DNA from: Pisolithus tinctorius
Lineage: Eukaryota; Basidiomycota; Agaricomycetes; Boletales; Pisolithaceae
Reading direction: 5' to 3'
Assembly: GCA_024663395.1 (NCBI GenBank)
Contig: JANFAH010000009.1
Span: 682,001 to 746,000 of the forward strand
Length of the DNA stretch: 64,000 nt
Positions 1-9,492 of this stretch are shown one piece after another (the first letter of the stretch is position 1; every line of letters begins with the position of its first letter). The notes beneath the pieces were generated by a model. The model was given only the letters and a program-made list of their open reading frames with translations. It was not told the DNA's origin and made no database searches. The position numbers and the translations under genes are program-made.

Positions 1-31
1 ATATGAACACAAAGACAGTCCACCACCCGAC

Positions 32-846
32 ATGGACTCACCAACTTTCGATCTCATGCAGGGCTATTCCTCACCATGGAATTCTTTCATCATCAACCAC
101 CTTCTTGATGAATTTCAGAGACAAGGCAATGAAGAACACTGGCCTGTAATGAAGTCCAATGATTATGTGTTGGAAATCCTACATGAACGCTACAGACATC
201 TATGCATGACATGGTAGAAAGCTCAGCCACATATTACAACAAAGGGCACAGTGGAAACTTCTGCTGAGATTGAAGAACACTTGGTAGTGGAACGAACCTG
301 GGTACTCAAAGAGGGCAGACAGACCACACGACGATGAAATGTAGGGCATTAATTTTGCTGTTTCATACTGGTAACTCAACCTGTTTTAGAAATATCAGCG
401 TCAATGTGCCATTCTCGAACATATGGTTGCTCTCAAGAAAGACTCCACGAATGGCAAAGGTGATCTCTGTGCTTGGCAATGGCTCCTGCAGCTGATCCAC
501 ACACTGGGCGAGCATGGGATGAGTTCCAAGGACAGCGACATTGACAACAACATCATGACTATCCTCCAAGTTAAGAATATGGCATGGTGACACAGTATTG
601 AATGGGAACTTGATATTATTGACCTCCAGAGACTTGTCGACAATGATGATTTTGCACCCCAAGGATCAAAGCCTATCCAGAGGTTTCATGCACCTGGAAA
701 CCCCCAAAGTCTGCACACTCCAGTCCCAGGCTTACCACAGTCTATCTATGATTCTGTTTGGCTTGCTGGGCTTACTCACCATGAACAGGACTGCCTGAAA
801 GTATCAGAGGAACCATTTCCATGGATGGAGATAGCCATTGCCTGAT
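32..846 (+). pseudogene. Broken copy of an Agaricomycete transposon-associated protein
   Basis: Two open stretches read on the plus strand. The first starts at ATG 32, meets TAG at 215-217, and stays open in the same frame to about 338. The second runs from about 389 to TGA 846 and is broken only by an in-frame TGA at 588-590. The second stretch is charged and ends in a segment rich in Pro, Gly and aromatics (…LPQSIYDSVWLAGL…), which resembles the C-terminus of a hypothetical family common beside mobile elements in Agaricomycetes. No catalytic motif is visible and no function can be assigned. The TGA at 588 would be restored by CGA, in line with the CpG decay seen across the window. Family recognition is from memory and moderate only; the reading frames are direct. 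Confidence 0.5.
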
Positions 847-1570
847 ACTAGATACCCAATGTAGTGTACATACATATAGATACTAAGAACATCTACGTGA
901 AAATGGATGATCACACTAGGCAATCACTGTGCGACCACAGGGCGATCATTGGGCAATGAACAGGTGACTGTCAGGTGATTAGTACGGGCCATGGCAAAAC
1001 TTCAAGTGTAGGCACATGTAGGAACACTAATTCTAGACTTGAAGTAAAATTTGTTACTGGAATTTTGGCAGTACTTCGTGTATTGTCAGTTATGCAAATT
1101 AGGACAAAACTTAAAGTTTCACCCTGCACTGCACATGTTGACATAACTTCCTATCTTGGACAACATCTGCTATTCAACCATACTTATTGTTTACACAATG
1201 ATTAGATGTTCGCTCTGACTTCAAACCTGAGCAAACGTGTAGAAAAGGATCTAAACTTCAAGTATGGATTTTTTCAGTATGCCATCACAAACTCTAAGTG
1301 TGAGATTGACGTATTGTATTACATATGACAGGGTACTATATAGTGGAAAACTCGCTGTGATTGGTGTGATAACCAGTATCAACCAATCATCACTGACATC
1401 ACCTGATACACCCGGGTAGACGTGAGGTGATGTAGTTTGTGTCTGACATTTCTCGCCCAGACTGATGACTCAGGAAGTGCCACCTGCATCGGCACTAACC
1501 TTGCTTGCTATTGCCATGCTTGCATCTTACTTGCTGGGAGATTATGGGCTTTCACAGGTTCTAGTACTGT
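847..1570. other. Intergenic stretch, no gene seen
   Basis: No credible reading frame, RNA gene or terminal repeat was found. The sequence is AT-rich with short open frames only. Confidence 0.5.
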
Positions 1571-2282
1571 AGACTTTTCTGTTGAGTTCTCACAGTCAGA
1601 CGTCGGATGTCTAAGATGTATTCTTGCTGTTAAACACTACAATAAGGTTTTCTGTTGAGTTCTCACAGTTGTGCATTCGATGCATATGATGTATTCTTGC
1701 TGATGGATGGTTGTAATATCTCGCTTGTTCTTCTGCCGCCCCTCTTGCTTTTCCGCAGGCTGATACTACTCGGCGAGAGCTTTCTAAAGATCACAAGAAC
1801 CTCTTGGTGCGCTCAGCAGTTCCGGACTTATTCCACATTTTGTGCACATGAAGTCTTCTGGTTGTATCTCGCGCGATTCGGCACCGTTTCTCTCGCTTTT
1901 CCGGTCACAGGTCCCCCTCGCTGAGCCCTTTCCATAGATACTTCGTTTGTCCGGTTCAGCGCAGCCGTTGCGAAGATATGACTGTCTCCTTGCTTGGAGG
2001 GCAGAGTTACACCTCCCCCAGGGTACTGTTTCGTGTGTCTCGCTTGTTTTCGTGCTGTACCTCTCACTTTTGGCAGGCTCACACTACTCGACAACAGCTC
2101 TCTTTTGGTACCAAGCCCGTTTGCATGCGCCCAGCCGTTGAGGAGATATTCGTGTTTTTGTAGAAAGGTCCACTCTCAGGGTCCTGTAATTGTAGCTCAT
2201 TCATTTATGTGCCGTGCCTCTTGCCTTTTGGGAAGATTGTCGTCCTCGACAATCGCTTCCTGTCAATAGCTGTATCATTCCA
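1571..2282. repeat. Diverged tandem repeat array, left half
   Basis: A roughly 75-bp block beginning TTTTCTGTTGAGTTCTCACAG occurs twice (about 1574 and 1650). From about 1700 a longer diverged unit recurs: TATCTCGC, a C/T-rich run ending CTTTTCCGG, a CCTCGCTGAG-like segment, then GTTCnGnGCAGCCGTTG. Copies are recognisable near 1710, 1870 and 2035. The same unit reappears at about 8270, 8580 and 8900, immediately past the copia insertion, so 1571-2282 and 8202-8970 are one array that the element split. A distant copy lies at about 22450-22800. Open frames across it are unlikely to be coding. Confidence 0.6.
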
Positions 2283-2287
2283 ACAGG

Positions 2288-2579
2288 TAACGAAGGTATG
2301 AGTTTCTCAGTGTACGAAGTAGTCACTATATTAGTACCTAACAAAGGTATGAGTTTCTACACTACGTCAGTACCAAGTAAATGAGCGGGAATCTAGCTAT
2401 ACTCACCTCAGTGTACGAAGTAGTCACTGAGGTGGAAAAGAACGGTGCGGAAAATTTATAGTACCATAATTAGTAAGTGCATTGACATCGGAATTTAATT
2501 CCAAGGGTCGGGGAACAATTCCGAGCCCTCTGGGCGAAACTCCAAGACACTACCATAACTCTGGATTGCATTCTTGACA
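2288..2579 (-). repeat. Copia 3' LTR
   Basis: 292 bp, aligned without gaps to 7905-8196. On the minus strand it begins TGTCAAG and ends CTTCGTTA. The polypurine tract (GAGGGGGAG on the minus strand) abuts it at 2580-2588. The target copy ACAGG lies just outside. Confidence 0.95.
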
Positions 2580-2586
2580 CTCCCCC

Positions 2587-4671
2587 TCAATCGGAACGAA
2601 GTCTGAGTGCAGATGCGAAGTGTTTCGCCTTGATGCTAGGTAGAGGCTTGGTAAGGGTATCGGCGACCATGTCATCAGTAGGACAATAAATTAAATGAAA
2701 GGAATTGTTTTCCACAGCAAAACGAATGAAATGGTATCGTATGTCAATGTGCTTTGTGCGAGCATGATAGCTGCCATCTTTGGTAAGCGCGATGGCGGAT
2801 TGACTGTCAGAATACAGCGGGATAGAGTGTTTGAGTGGTCGGAAAACTTCTCCGATGAGTTGTTGAAGCCACAGGCCCTCTTTGGCTGCGTGAGTCGCCG
2901 TGACATACTCCGCTTCAGCAGTAGAGAGCGTTATGAGTTCCTGTTTCTGTGAGGCCCAACTGATAGCACCACCATCCAGTAGGTGGGCATATCCGCTTAT
3001 AGCACGTCGATGCTCCTGCAAAGCTCCATCTGCATCGGTATAGCCCTCGAGGCCTCGTTCTGAATTTCCAAGAGTTAAAGCGAGCACTTTTGTGCCTGAG
3101 ATATACCTGTAGATTCGTTTCACGGCCTCCCAGTGAGTCATGTTGGGTGCATTGTTGAACTGCGTGACCGTGGAGACAGCAAATGCAATGTCAGGGCGCA
3201 TTCCAATGGCGAGGTGCATGAGGGAGCCAACAGCAGCACGGTAGGGTATGTTTTTCATGCGTGTGGCTTCTTCGGCTGGCTGCGGAATTTCTCCATGAGA
3301 GAGTTTTATTCCGGGGTCCATTGGAATTGCGGCAGGTTTGCAGTCAGCGAGGTTGTATTTTGTTAGGATGGCCTCAATGTATGACTGCTGCGACAGGGAT
3401 ATGGTGTGGGCTTCTCTGTTCCATGTCACCTTCATCCCAAGTAGCCAACTGATGGGCCCTAGGTCGGAGATTTGACAACGAGTGCTGATCTCCTGTTTAA
3501 ATGAGCGAATTAATGATGGGGAACTGCCTGTTACAGTGCAGTCATCGACGTGGCTGGCAAGGATGAGGATTTCTGATCCTATGCGACCGTAGAACACTCC
3601 CCAGTCTGTGTGTGCTCTGGTGAGCCCAAGATCTGCAAGAGTAGCGCATAGCTTCTGGTACCACCGAAGCATGCCTTGTTTTGAGCCGTATAATGCTACA
3701 TTTAGCTTCCCAACTGGATGGGAAAAATTCCGCCCTACAGCGTAGCCCTCAGGGAGCTCCATGTAGATGTCTTCGCCATCTCCGAGTTTGCCATTGAGGA
3801 ATGCCGAGTGGAAATCGAATACATCGATATCCCAGTCATTGCGTGCAGCAACTGCTAGTATGGTGTGGAGAGATGCGAGTCTTGCGACGGGAGCATATGT
3901 TTTGTCATAGTCAATGCCCTGGATCTGAGAATAGCCCTTAGCAACTAGGCGGGCCTTGTACTTCTCGATTTCTCTGGCAGCGTTGTGTTTGATCTTGAAG
4001 ACCCATTTGCATCCTACGACATTTGCACCTTTGGGGCACTCAACGACATCCCAGGTATGCACTTCCTCTAGGCTGTTTAATTCTGCATTTATGGCATTTT
4101 GCCACTTTGGCCAGTCAGCTCGGGATTTCGCCTCACGGACTGTTGATGGGTCTAGCCCTTTGGCTTCAGCCATCCCTGCCACCATAGCATACACGATGTT
4201 AGTGTCATCTTCATTGGCAGCTAGTTCTTCGTCGAATACATAGGTAGTGTTTTCTTGGGATTTTGGGCTGTTTGGGTTGCTATCGCTCTCTTGGAGTTCT
4301 TTTACGAAGTCGAGAGGGATGTGCCCATCACGAGTGCCTTCCCCTGCATGTAGGCGCCTCATATAGTCTGACTCGAAGTGCTGGCGAGTGGAACGATGAG
4401 GTTGAGGTGGAGGTGTTTCGAAATTGTCTCCAAGTGGGTCCGGAATTAGTCTCGGAATTCCTGAAGTTGCTTTGGTGGGTCGCTCGACCATCTGTGGGGC
4501 CTCGGAATTTTCCTGTGAAGCTGCGGAGTTCCATTCTGAAGTTTCAGAATTTCGTTTTGAGGCTTCGGAATTGCTTTCTGAGGCATCCCCCTGCTCCCCC
4601 TCAAGCAGCACACCATGTGGTACAGACACATCTCGGCACTCAAAAATGACACTTCTTTCAATTCCAATTGC
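2587..4671 (-). pseudogene. pol: Copia reverse transcriptase and RNase H
   Basis: The 3' half of the copia pol region. It opens after the TGA at 4672-4674 in the same frame as the integrase, so that stop is the only break between them. A Ser/Glu/Asn-rich spacer precedes the RT domain (W-V-F-K-x-K start, then YAPVARLASLHTILAVAA). The RT active site reads SHVDD where copia elements usually have YVDD, keeping both Asp residues. RNase H follows (GYTDADGA, STAEAEYV, LYSDSQSA), with the Asp, Glu and Asp residues of the family present. The ORF stops at 2587-2589, overlapping the polypurine tract. Without readthrough of the TGA this part would not be translated with gag-integrase. Confidence 0.93.
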
Positions 4672-5637
4672 TCATGTGTCAGGCCAGTAGACACGGTGGC
4701 CATCGCTCTCAGGGTCAAAACCTACCCAGTGTCCGTCTCGGGCTCGCATGTCTAGTTTGGAGCCAGAGGTGTCATGGACCTTGACACAGCATCCCCAGAC
4801 CAGAATTTTTGAGAGGTCAGGTGGTCTTTGGTAGAGCATTTCGTAGGGAGTTTTTGTGCCTAGATGGCGAGTCGACGAGCAGTTTTTGAGCCAGGTTGCA
4901 TGCATAATGGCCTCCCCCCAGAGGTTCTTGGGTAGGCCGCTGGTGTGAATCATCACACGTACATGCTCAACGAGTGTTCTGTTGAGTCGTTCTGCAACTC
5001 CATTGTGTTCAGGGGTATCATGGACGGTTATGTGTCGTTCTGTGCCTCGGGATTTCAGATATTCTGAAAATTCCGCACTAAGGTATTCTCCCCCTTGATC
5101 TGAGCGAAGTTGCTTGACTTTGGTGTCGAACTGTGTGTTCAGCCATGCTTCATAGGCCTTGTATGACGTGAAGGTCTCGGCTTTCGTCTTTTGGAGGTAC
5201 AGCTTGGTGTAGTGGGTGTGGTCATCCGTGAATGAGATGTAGTATTGACTGTGGCCAGGGGTTTGGACCAGAGAAGGTCCCCAGAGATCTGTGTGGACCT
5301 TGTCACCTAGGTGTTCATGGCGGGGTGGGTCGCGCTCCTTCCCAATGGGCTTCCGAGTCGCTTTGGCATATTCACATGAATTGCACGTGCCCATGGTAGG
5401 ATGTGCTTTGTCCAGTTTAATTCTGGTAATCGTGCCATCCTTGAGCATGCACTGGATGGCTTCGGGAGCGATGTGGCCAAGCCTTATGTGAATCTCCTCC
5501 ATGGTTAAGGATTCCGTGGCCTTGGCTAGGCCTGTGAAGGCACGACGAGCTCGTTTGAGGCAGTAGAGGCCTTTTTGCATCGGAATTTTGGCTACTGTCT
5601 TTTTCCGAGCATTGAAGATTTGACAACGCTTGTCTCG
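4672..5637 (-). pseudogene. pol: Copia integrase segment
   Basis: Carries the H2C2 zinc-binding segment (HIRLGH … CNSCEYAK) and then the DDE integrase core: TDLWGP for the first Asp, LRSDQGGEY for the second, and HNGVAERLNRT for the Glu. It ends YWPDT then TGA (4672-4674). The frame stays open past that TGA into the RT domain. CGA would restore it, a single C-to-T change at a CpG. The upstream junction with the protease is interrupted by the solo LTR at 5638-6350. Removing the LTR and one target copy restores the frame. Confidence 0.93.
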
Positions 5638-6350
5638 TGTCATAACCATGCGTTCGTCATAGGTCTTTGCTCACTCTGCAACCTTTTCCGCCGGTCATCT
5701 GCTCACTCCGCACCAACTCCACCCAACTTCTGTTGGTTGCGAACCATCTCCACTCCGACTGTTGTCGGACTTGTGTTGCTCTCCTACCAGACCGAGTGGT
5801 CCGTTCTCTGAGGGGTCATGTGACTACCTTCGCAGTCAGGTACTCTGCAGCGTGCTCACCGCATGGCCCAGCGCCTGGACTGCTTCCTTTTCTGGATGTT
5901 CTGTGTTACCCATTCATATGTCCTCCGTCTACCCTTCATTCGTCGTCCAGGAAATTTTACTTGAAAACTTATGAGTCTCCATATGTCAGTTCCAATTCCA
6001 ATTACTGTACCTCCGTAGCAGTATAAAAACATGTACTGTACTCCGCTGTTCCTCAGTATGAATATCAACTTAGTTCCTACTCCTCCTGACTCCATCTTCT
6101 GTCTGTCGGACTTACCTCTGACCTTCTGTCTATACTCCCCTCTGAAATACAAGGGCTGAGATCGTGCAAGGGGGTAGTGCACGAGCTAAACCCGACGCCC
6201 TCACTCTGCTCCGCCTCTGTCTTGGCGGACTTCATTCCTGCCATCTCTCCGCTAGTCGGAGTTCTGTTCCTGTGTGTCGGACTTGCTTCCGGACCACTCT
6301 CTAGACCCTATATAGCGTCGGAGTTGGTCGGAGTAGGCCCGGACTTGACA
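5638..6350 (-). mobile_element. Solo LTR of Gypsy-1 family inside copia pol
   Basis: 713 bp, beginning TGTCATAACC and ending GGACTTGACA on the plus strand, so opposite in orientation to the Gypsy-1 LTRs at 12334-13046 and 19713-20425, which are also 713 bp. It is flanked by a 5-bp duplication TCTCG at 5633-5637 and 6351-6355. No internal Gypsy sequence remains, as expected after LTR-LTR recombination. It sits between the protease and integrase coding of the copia element. Confidence 0.95.
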
Positions 6351-7840
6351 TCTCGGAATAATGCCACATACCCAGTGACGTCAAGTTTGCTAACAGAAAC
6401 GAGTGTAATTCCCATCTTGGGGGCATAGAGCATGTCCTTGAGTCGAATATGGGTCTGGGTAGTGCCGTTTGGGAGTGAAATTGCAAGATCGCCTTTCCCG
6501 ATGGCATGGAAGGTGTGGTTGTTGGCAGCGGTGATAGGTTTGGGTATGATTGGCTTGTAGTCAAGGAATTTGCTGCAGTAGGAGGACATATGACGTGAAG
6601 CGCCAGAGTCGAACAGGATTGTCTCTTCTGCGGAATTTAGGCTTTCGCCTGTGAGGAGAACATGGTTGTAGTTGTTCGTATATGCATCTTCTTCATCATT
6701 AACAATGTCCTGGGGGCTCGGAATTTCTTCCTCCGCAATTTCTGTAAGCCAGTCATTGTCCTGCAGGTGCGCTAGCCAAACTCCATCAGGTTCTGAGTCA
6801 GCACTGGTCTGCGCACTTGAGCTGGCTGATGCACTGGCCGCAGTGGCTGCTTTTCCGGTACCTTTCTCCTTCTTTTTCCCTTTCCCCTTGTTCTGGAACC
6901 ACTTGGGCACTTGCCCAGCTTTTCCGCCACCCTCTTCCCAGCATTGGTCTTTCGTATGACCTTTCTTTCCGCAGTTTTCACAAGTGGACTTCTTTCCATC
7001 CTTTGCTGAGTAAGCCACATCTTCGGAATTTCCAGAGTTTCCGGAGTTGACTCTCTTCGTCCGTGTTTGGCACCTATCATATTCATCGGAAATTACTTTG
7101 ATTATGAAGTCCAGAGATAGGTCCTTTTGCATGACTAGGGCCGAAGATGTCATAGCTGTGAGGTTGGAGTCGTAAGAAGCGGGAAGTGAACTGAGGATGA
7201 TGGCTGCAAAGTCGTCGTCTGTGATTGACTGTCCAAGCACGGCAAGTTGTTCACGCAGTGCATGCATCTTGTCGAAGTGAGTGCAGACATTGCCTTTTTC
7301 CGAACAGCAGGATTCTTGGAGTTTTCTCCGAAGGTCGATTTCTGTGATTGACTGTCCAAGCGCGGCAAGTTGTTTGCACAGTGCACGCATCTTGTCGAAG
7401 TGAGTGCGGACATCACCTTTTTCCGAACAGCAGGATTCTTGGAGTTTTCTCCGAAGGTCGATTGTGACAACATGAGAGTGGTTTTGGAAAAGATTGGTGA
7501 GGACACCCCACACACTCTTTGCAGTCTCTTCCTTCAGGACTTGAAGGAATAGAGATTCCGGGAGTGACACAGCGATCACTTGCTTGACGTATCCGTCGTC
7601 CTTAGCCCATTGCCACAGTTTTTCTGGGTATTTGCTGACAAGTTTTTGCTCTGTGGCTGTGGGCTTCCAGGAGGCATCTTTCCCTGCTGAAGGGTCCTCT
7701 GGTTTCGCATCCAAGCCGGTCAGGTGTCCGATCAGCCCTTTCGAGCTGACGGCCCATTCAACCCGAGCCTTGTAGTATAGCCAGTTGCTTCCATCTGCGT
7801 TTAGGGTTGGGACTTGTAAGGAATGATCATCTTTTGCCAT
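6351..7840 (-). CDS. gag-pro: Copia Gag and aspartic protease
   Basis: Starts at ATG 7838-7840, 64 nt inside the 5' LTR. Gag region of the UBN2/copia type, then a CCHC zinc knuckle (CENCGKKGHTKDQC), a basic Lys/Gly stretch, and a retropepsin motif (LFDSGASRHMSS). The last 15 or so residues of the open frame (down to 6308) come from the inserted solo LTR, so the natural polyprotein is cut off just after the protease. A 41-codon block in gag is tandemly duplicated in frame. If expressed it would make Gag and protease but no integrase or RT. Confidence 0.93.
7220..7465 (-). repeat. In-frame 123-bp tandem duplication in copia gag
   Basis: Two adjacent copies with an offset of exactly 123 bp (7220 and 7343), 41 codons each. 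Both contain DLRRKLQESCCSEKG and THFDKM, and they differ at a few positions. The frame is kept, so Gag gains 41 residues. Most differences between the copies are C/T or G/A. Confidence 0.9.
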
Positions 7841-7892
7841 AGTGGGTATTGTTGCTGCATATCAACTCTTTTGGAATTAGAGCACGAGAGTG

Positions 7893-7904
7893 GGGCTCAT
7901 AACC
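7893..7904 (-). promoter_or_regulatory. Primer binding site matching initiator Met tRNA, internal half-molecule type
   Basis: Immediately inside the 5' LTR the minus strand reads GGTTATGAGCCC. This is complementary to the anticodon arm of eukaryotic initiator tRNA-Met (loop CUCAUAA), not to a tRNA 3' end. Drosophila copia is known to prime from an internally cleaved half of initiator tRNA-Met. The same half-tRNA priming is inferred here from the 12-nt match. Confidence 0.8.
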
Positions 7905-8196
7905 TAATGAAGGTATGAGTTTCTCAGTGTACGAAGTAGTCACTATATTAGTACCTAATGAAGGTATGAGTTTCTACACTATGTCAGTACCAAGTAAACA
8001 AGTGGGAATCTAGCTATACTCACCTCAGTGTACGAAGTAGTCACTGAGGTGGAAAAGAATGGTGCGGAAAATTTATAGTACCATAATTAGTAAGTGCATT
8101 GACATCGGAATTTAATTCTGAGGGTTGGGGAACAATTCCGAGCCCTCTGGGCAAAACTCCGAGATGCTACTGTAACTCTGGATTGCATTCTCGACA
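7905..8196 (-). repeat. Copia 5' LTR
   Basis: 292 bp, gap-free partner of 2288-2579. It starts TGTCGAG on the minus strand and is flanked outside by ACAGG (8197-8201). All 18 differences from the 3' LTR are at CpG/TpG/CpA positions. At five sites one LTR has CA and the other TG, which points to an ancestral CG hit on different strands. Confidence 0.95.
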
Positions 8197-8201
8197 ACAG
8201 G

Positions 8202-8970
8202 TTTAGTGGTTTTAGAGGAATCTGCATTTTTGTGAGGAAGTCCTTTCTTGAGGTCTTGCTGTCATATCTCGTGCACCTCTGCAGTGTTCCTCTCACTTTT
8301 CCAGGCATAGATCCTCCTCGCTGACGCCATCCTAGGGATGCCTTGTTCGTCCAGTTCCGTGCACTCGTTGTCGAGATATTGATATTCCTGTTTTCATGTT
8401 TGGAGGGCTTCGAGACAGTTCTGCAAATAACCCAAGATCTGGTAGTCCAGTTGGCATAGTTCCTTCTTCTCCATGTTTGTCTACGAGTTCTCTATTGCCT
8501 CCCGGAGTTTTGTGCTAATTGTCCCTGCCATCACTGGTGCGAACTGCTCTCTTCTCCCCACCTCTGAGGTTCTCTCATCGTATCTTGCGCATCCAAGCAC
8601 CGTTCCTCTCACATTTCCGGAGTCCATCCCCCTTGCATAGCCCTTTCTGGAGATGCCTCTTTTGTCAAGTTCCATGCAGCCGTTGTCAAGGTATGCCTGT
8701 TTTCGTGGTTAGAGGCACTTTTGGACAGCCTTGTGAATATCTCGGGCCCACATGCACAGATTCCCTCTGTTTCTTTTTCGGTGTGTTTGTTACATTCCCC
8801 TCCATCGTCACTAGCAGTTTCGCTGTGTTCCGAGCATCCGTCGTTAGTCTGCAGTTTTCCCTTTTCAGTCAACAATGTTGTATGCACGATAACTTGCCCC
8901 TTTCACTGCTGGGCCTTTTGCTTTTCAGGGACCTTGTACTATTCATTGGGAAGTGAAAAAATGGTTTAAA
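8202..8970. repeat. Diverged tandem repeat array, right half
   Basis: Continuation of the array at 1571-2282 beyond the copia insertion. Diverged copies start near 8270, 8580 and 8900 and share TATCTYGYGCA, CCTCTCACnTTTCC, TTCGTCCAGTTCC and GTTGTCRAGATAT-like segments. Open frames on both strands have no recognisable domain. Confidence 0.55.
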
Positions 8971-8989
8971 CCTGTCACTGACTGGTCAT

Positions 8990-9480
8990 GCAGACCCTTC
9001 AGTCACCTGTAGGCCTGAAAGTGGGTCATCTGACATGTACATTTTGTCCTAAAAGTGGGACTAACCGATGTTGGCTGATGGTGCCCAAAGGTGGGTAGGC
9101 CGGTGTGTGGAAGTGGGGTTGGCTGACCTGTTTGGAGGGTGGTCCCATTCCCTGGAAGTGGGGTTGGCCGACCTGGCTGGAGGGTGGACCCACCTCCTGG
9201 AAGTGGGGTCACCTGACCTGGCTGGAGGGTGGACCCAATGCCTGGAAGTGGGGTCTGCTGACCTGGCTGGCGGGTGGACCCAGTGCCTGAAAGTGGGGTT
9301 GGCTGACCTGGCTGGAGGGTGGACCCACCTCCTGCAAGTGGGGTAGGCTGACCTGTTTGGAGGGTAGACCCACTGCCTGGAAGTGGGGTCAGCCAACCTG
9401 TTTGGAGGATGCACCCACCTCCTGCAAGTGGAGTTGGCTAACCTCACTGGGAGATGCACACACCCATACCAATAAGAGGT
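8990..9480. repeat. 45-bp minisatellite with unique flank, copy A
   Basis: About nine tandem units of roughly 45 bp run from about 9080 to 9450, of the form GGAAGTGGGGTTGGCTGACC then TGGCTGGAGGGTGGACCCACCT with variants. The outer flank (9000-9075) contains GGGTCATCTGACATGTACAT and GGGACTAACCGAT. The same flank and array occur in inverse orientation at 21464-22043. Long open frames through it are a product of the unit being a multiple of 3. Confidence 0.9.
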
Positions 9481-9492
9481 TCAATTTTGGTA

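Larger units (their letters stand above)
2288..8196 (-). mobile_element. Ty1/copia LTR retrotransposon, split by a solo LTR
   Basis: A complete copia element on the minus strand, bounded by two 292-bp LTRs (TG…TA) and a 5-bp target duplication ACAGG at 2283-2287 and 8197-8201. Order on the minus strand: 5' LTR, primer binding site, gag, protease, integrase, reverse transcriptase, RNase H, polypurine tract (2580-2588, directly next to the 3' LTR). This PR-IN-RT-RH order defines Ty1/copia. Two lesions break it: a 713-bp gypsy solo LTR inserted at 5638-6350, and a TGA at 4672-4674. The LTRs differ at 18 positions by my reading, all of CpG type, so the insertion is not recent. Confidence 0.97.

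Noticed and set aside
9061..9459. Long frames with repeated VGLADLAGGWTH text, also at 21454-21936
   Set aside because: The unit is 45 bp, a multiple of 3, so several frames stay open by arithmetic. Frames are equally open on both strands and no start or domain context exists.
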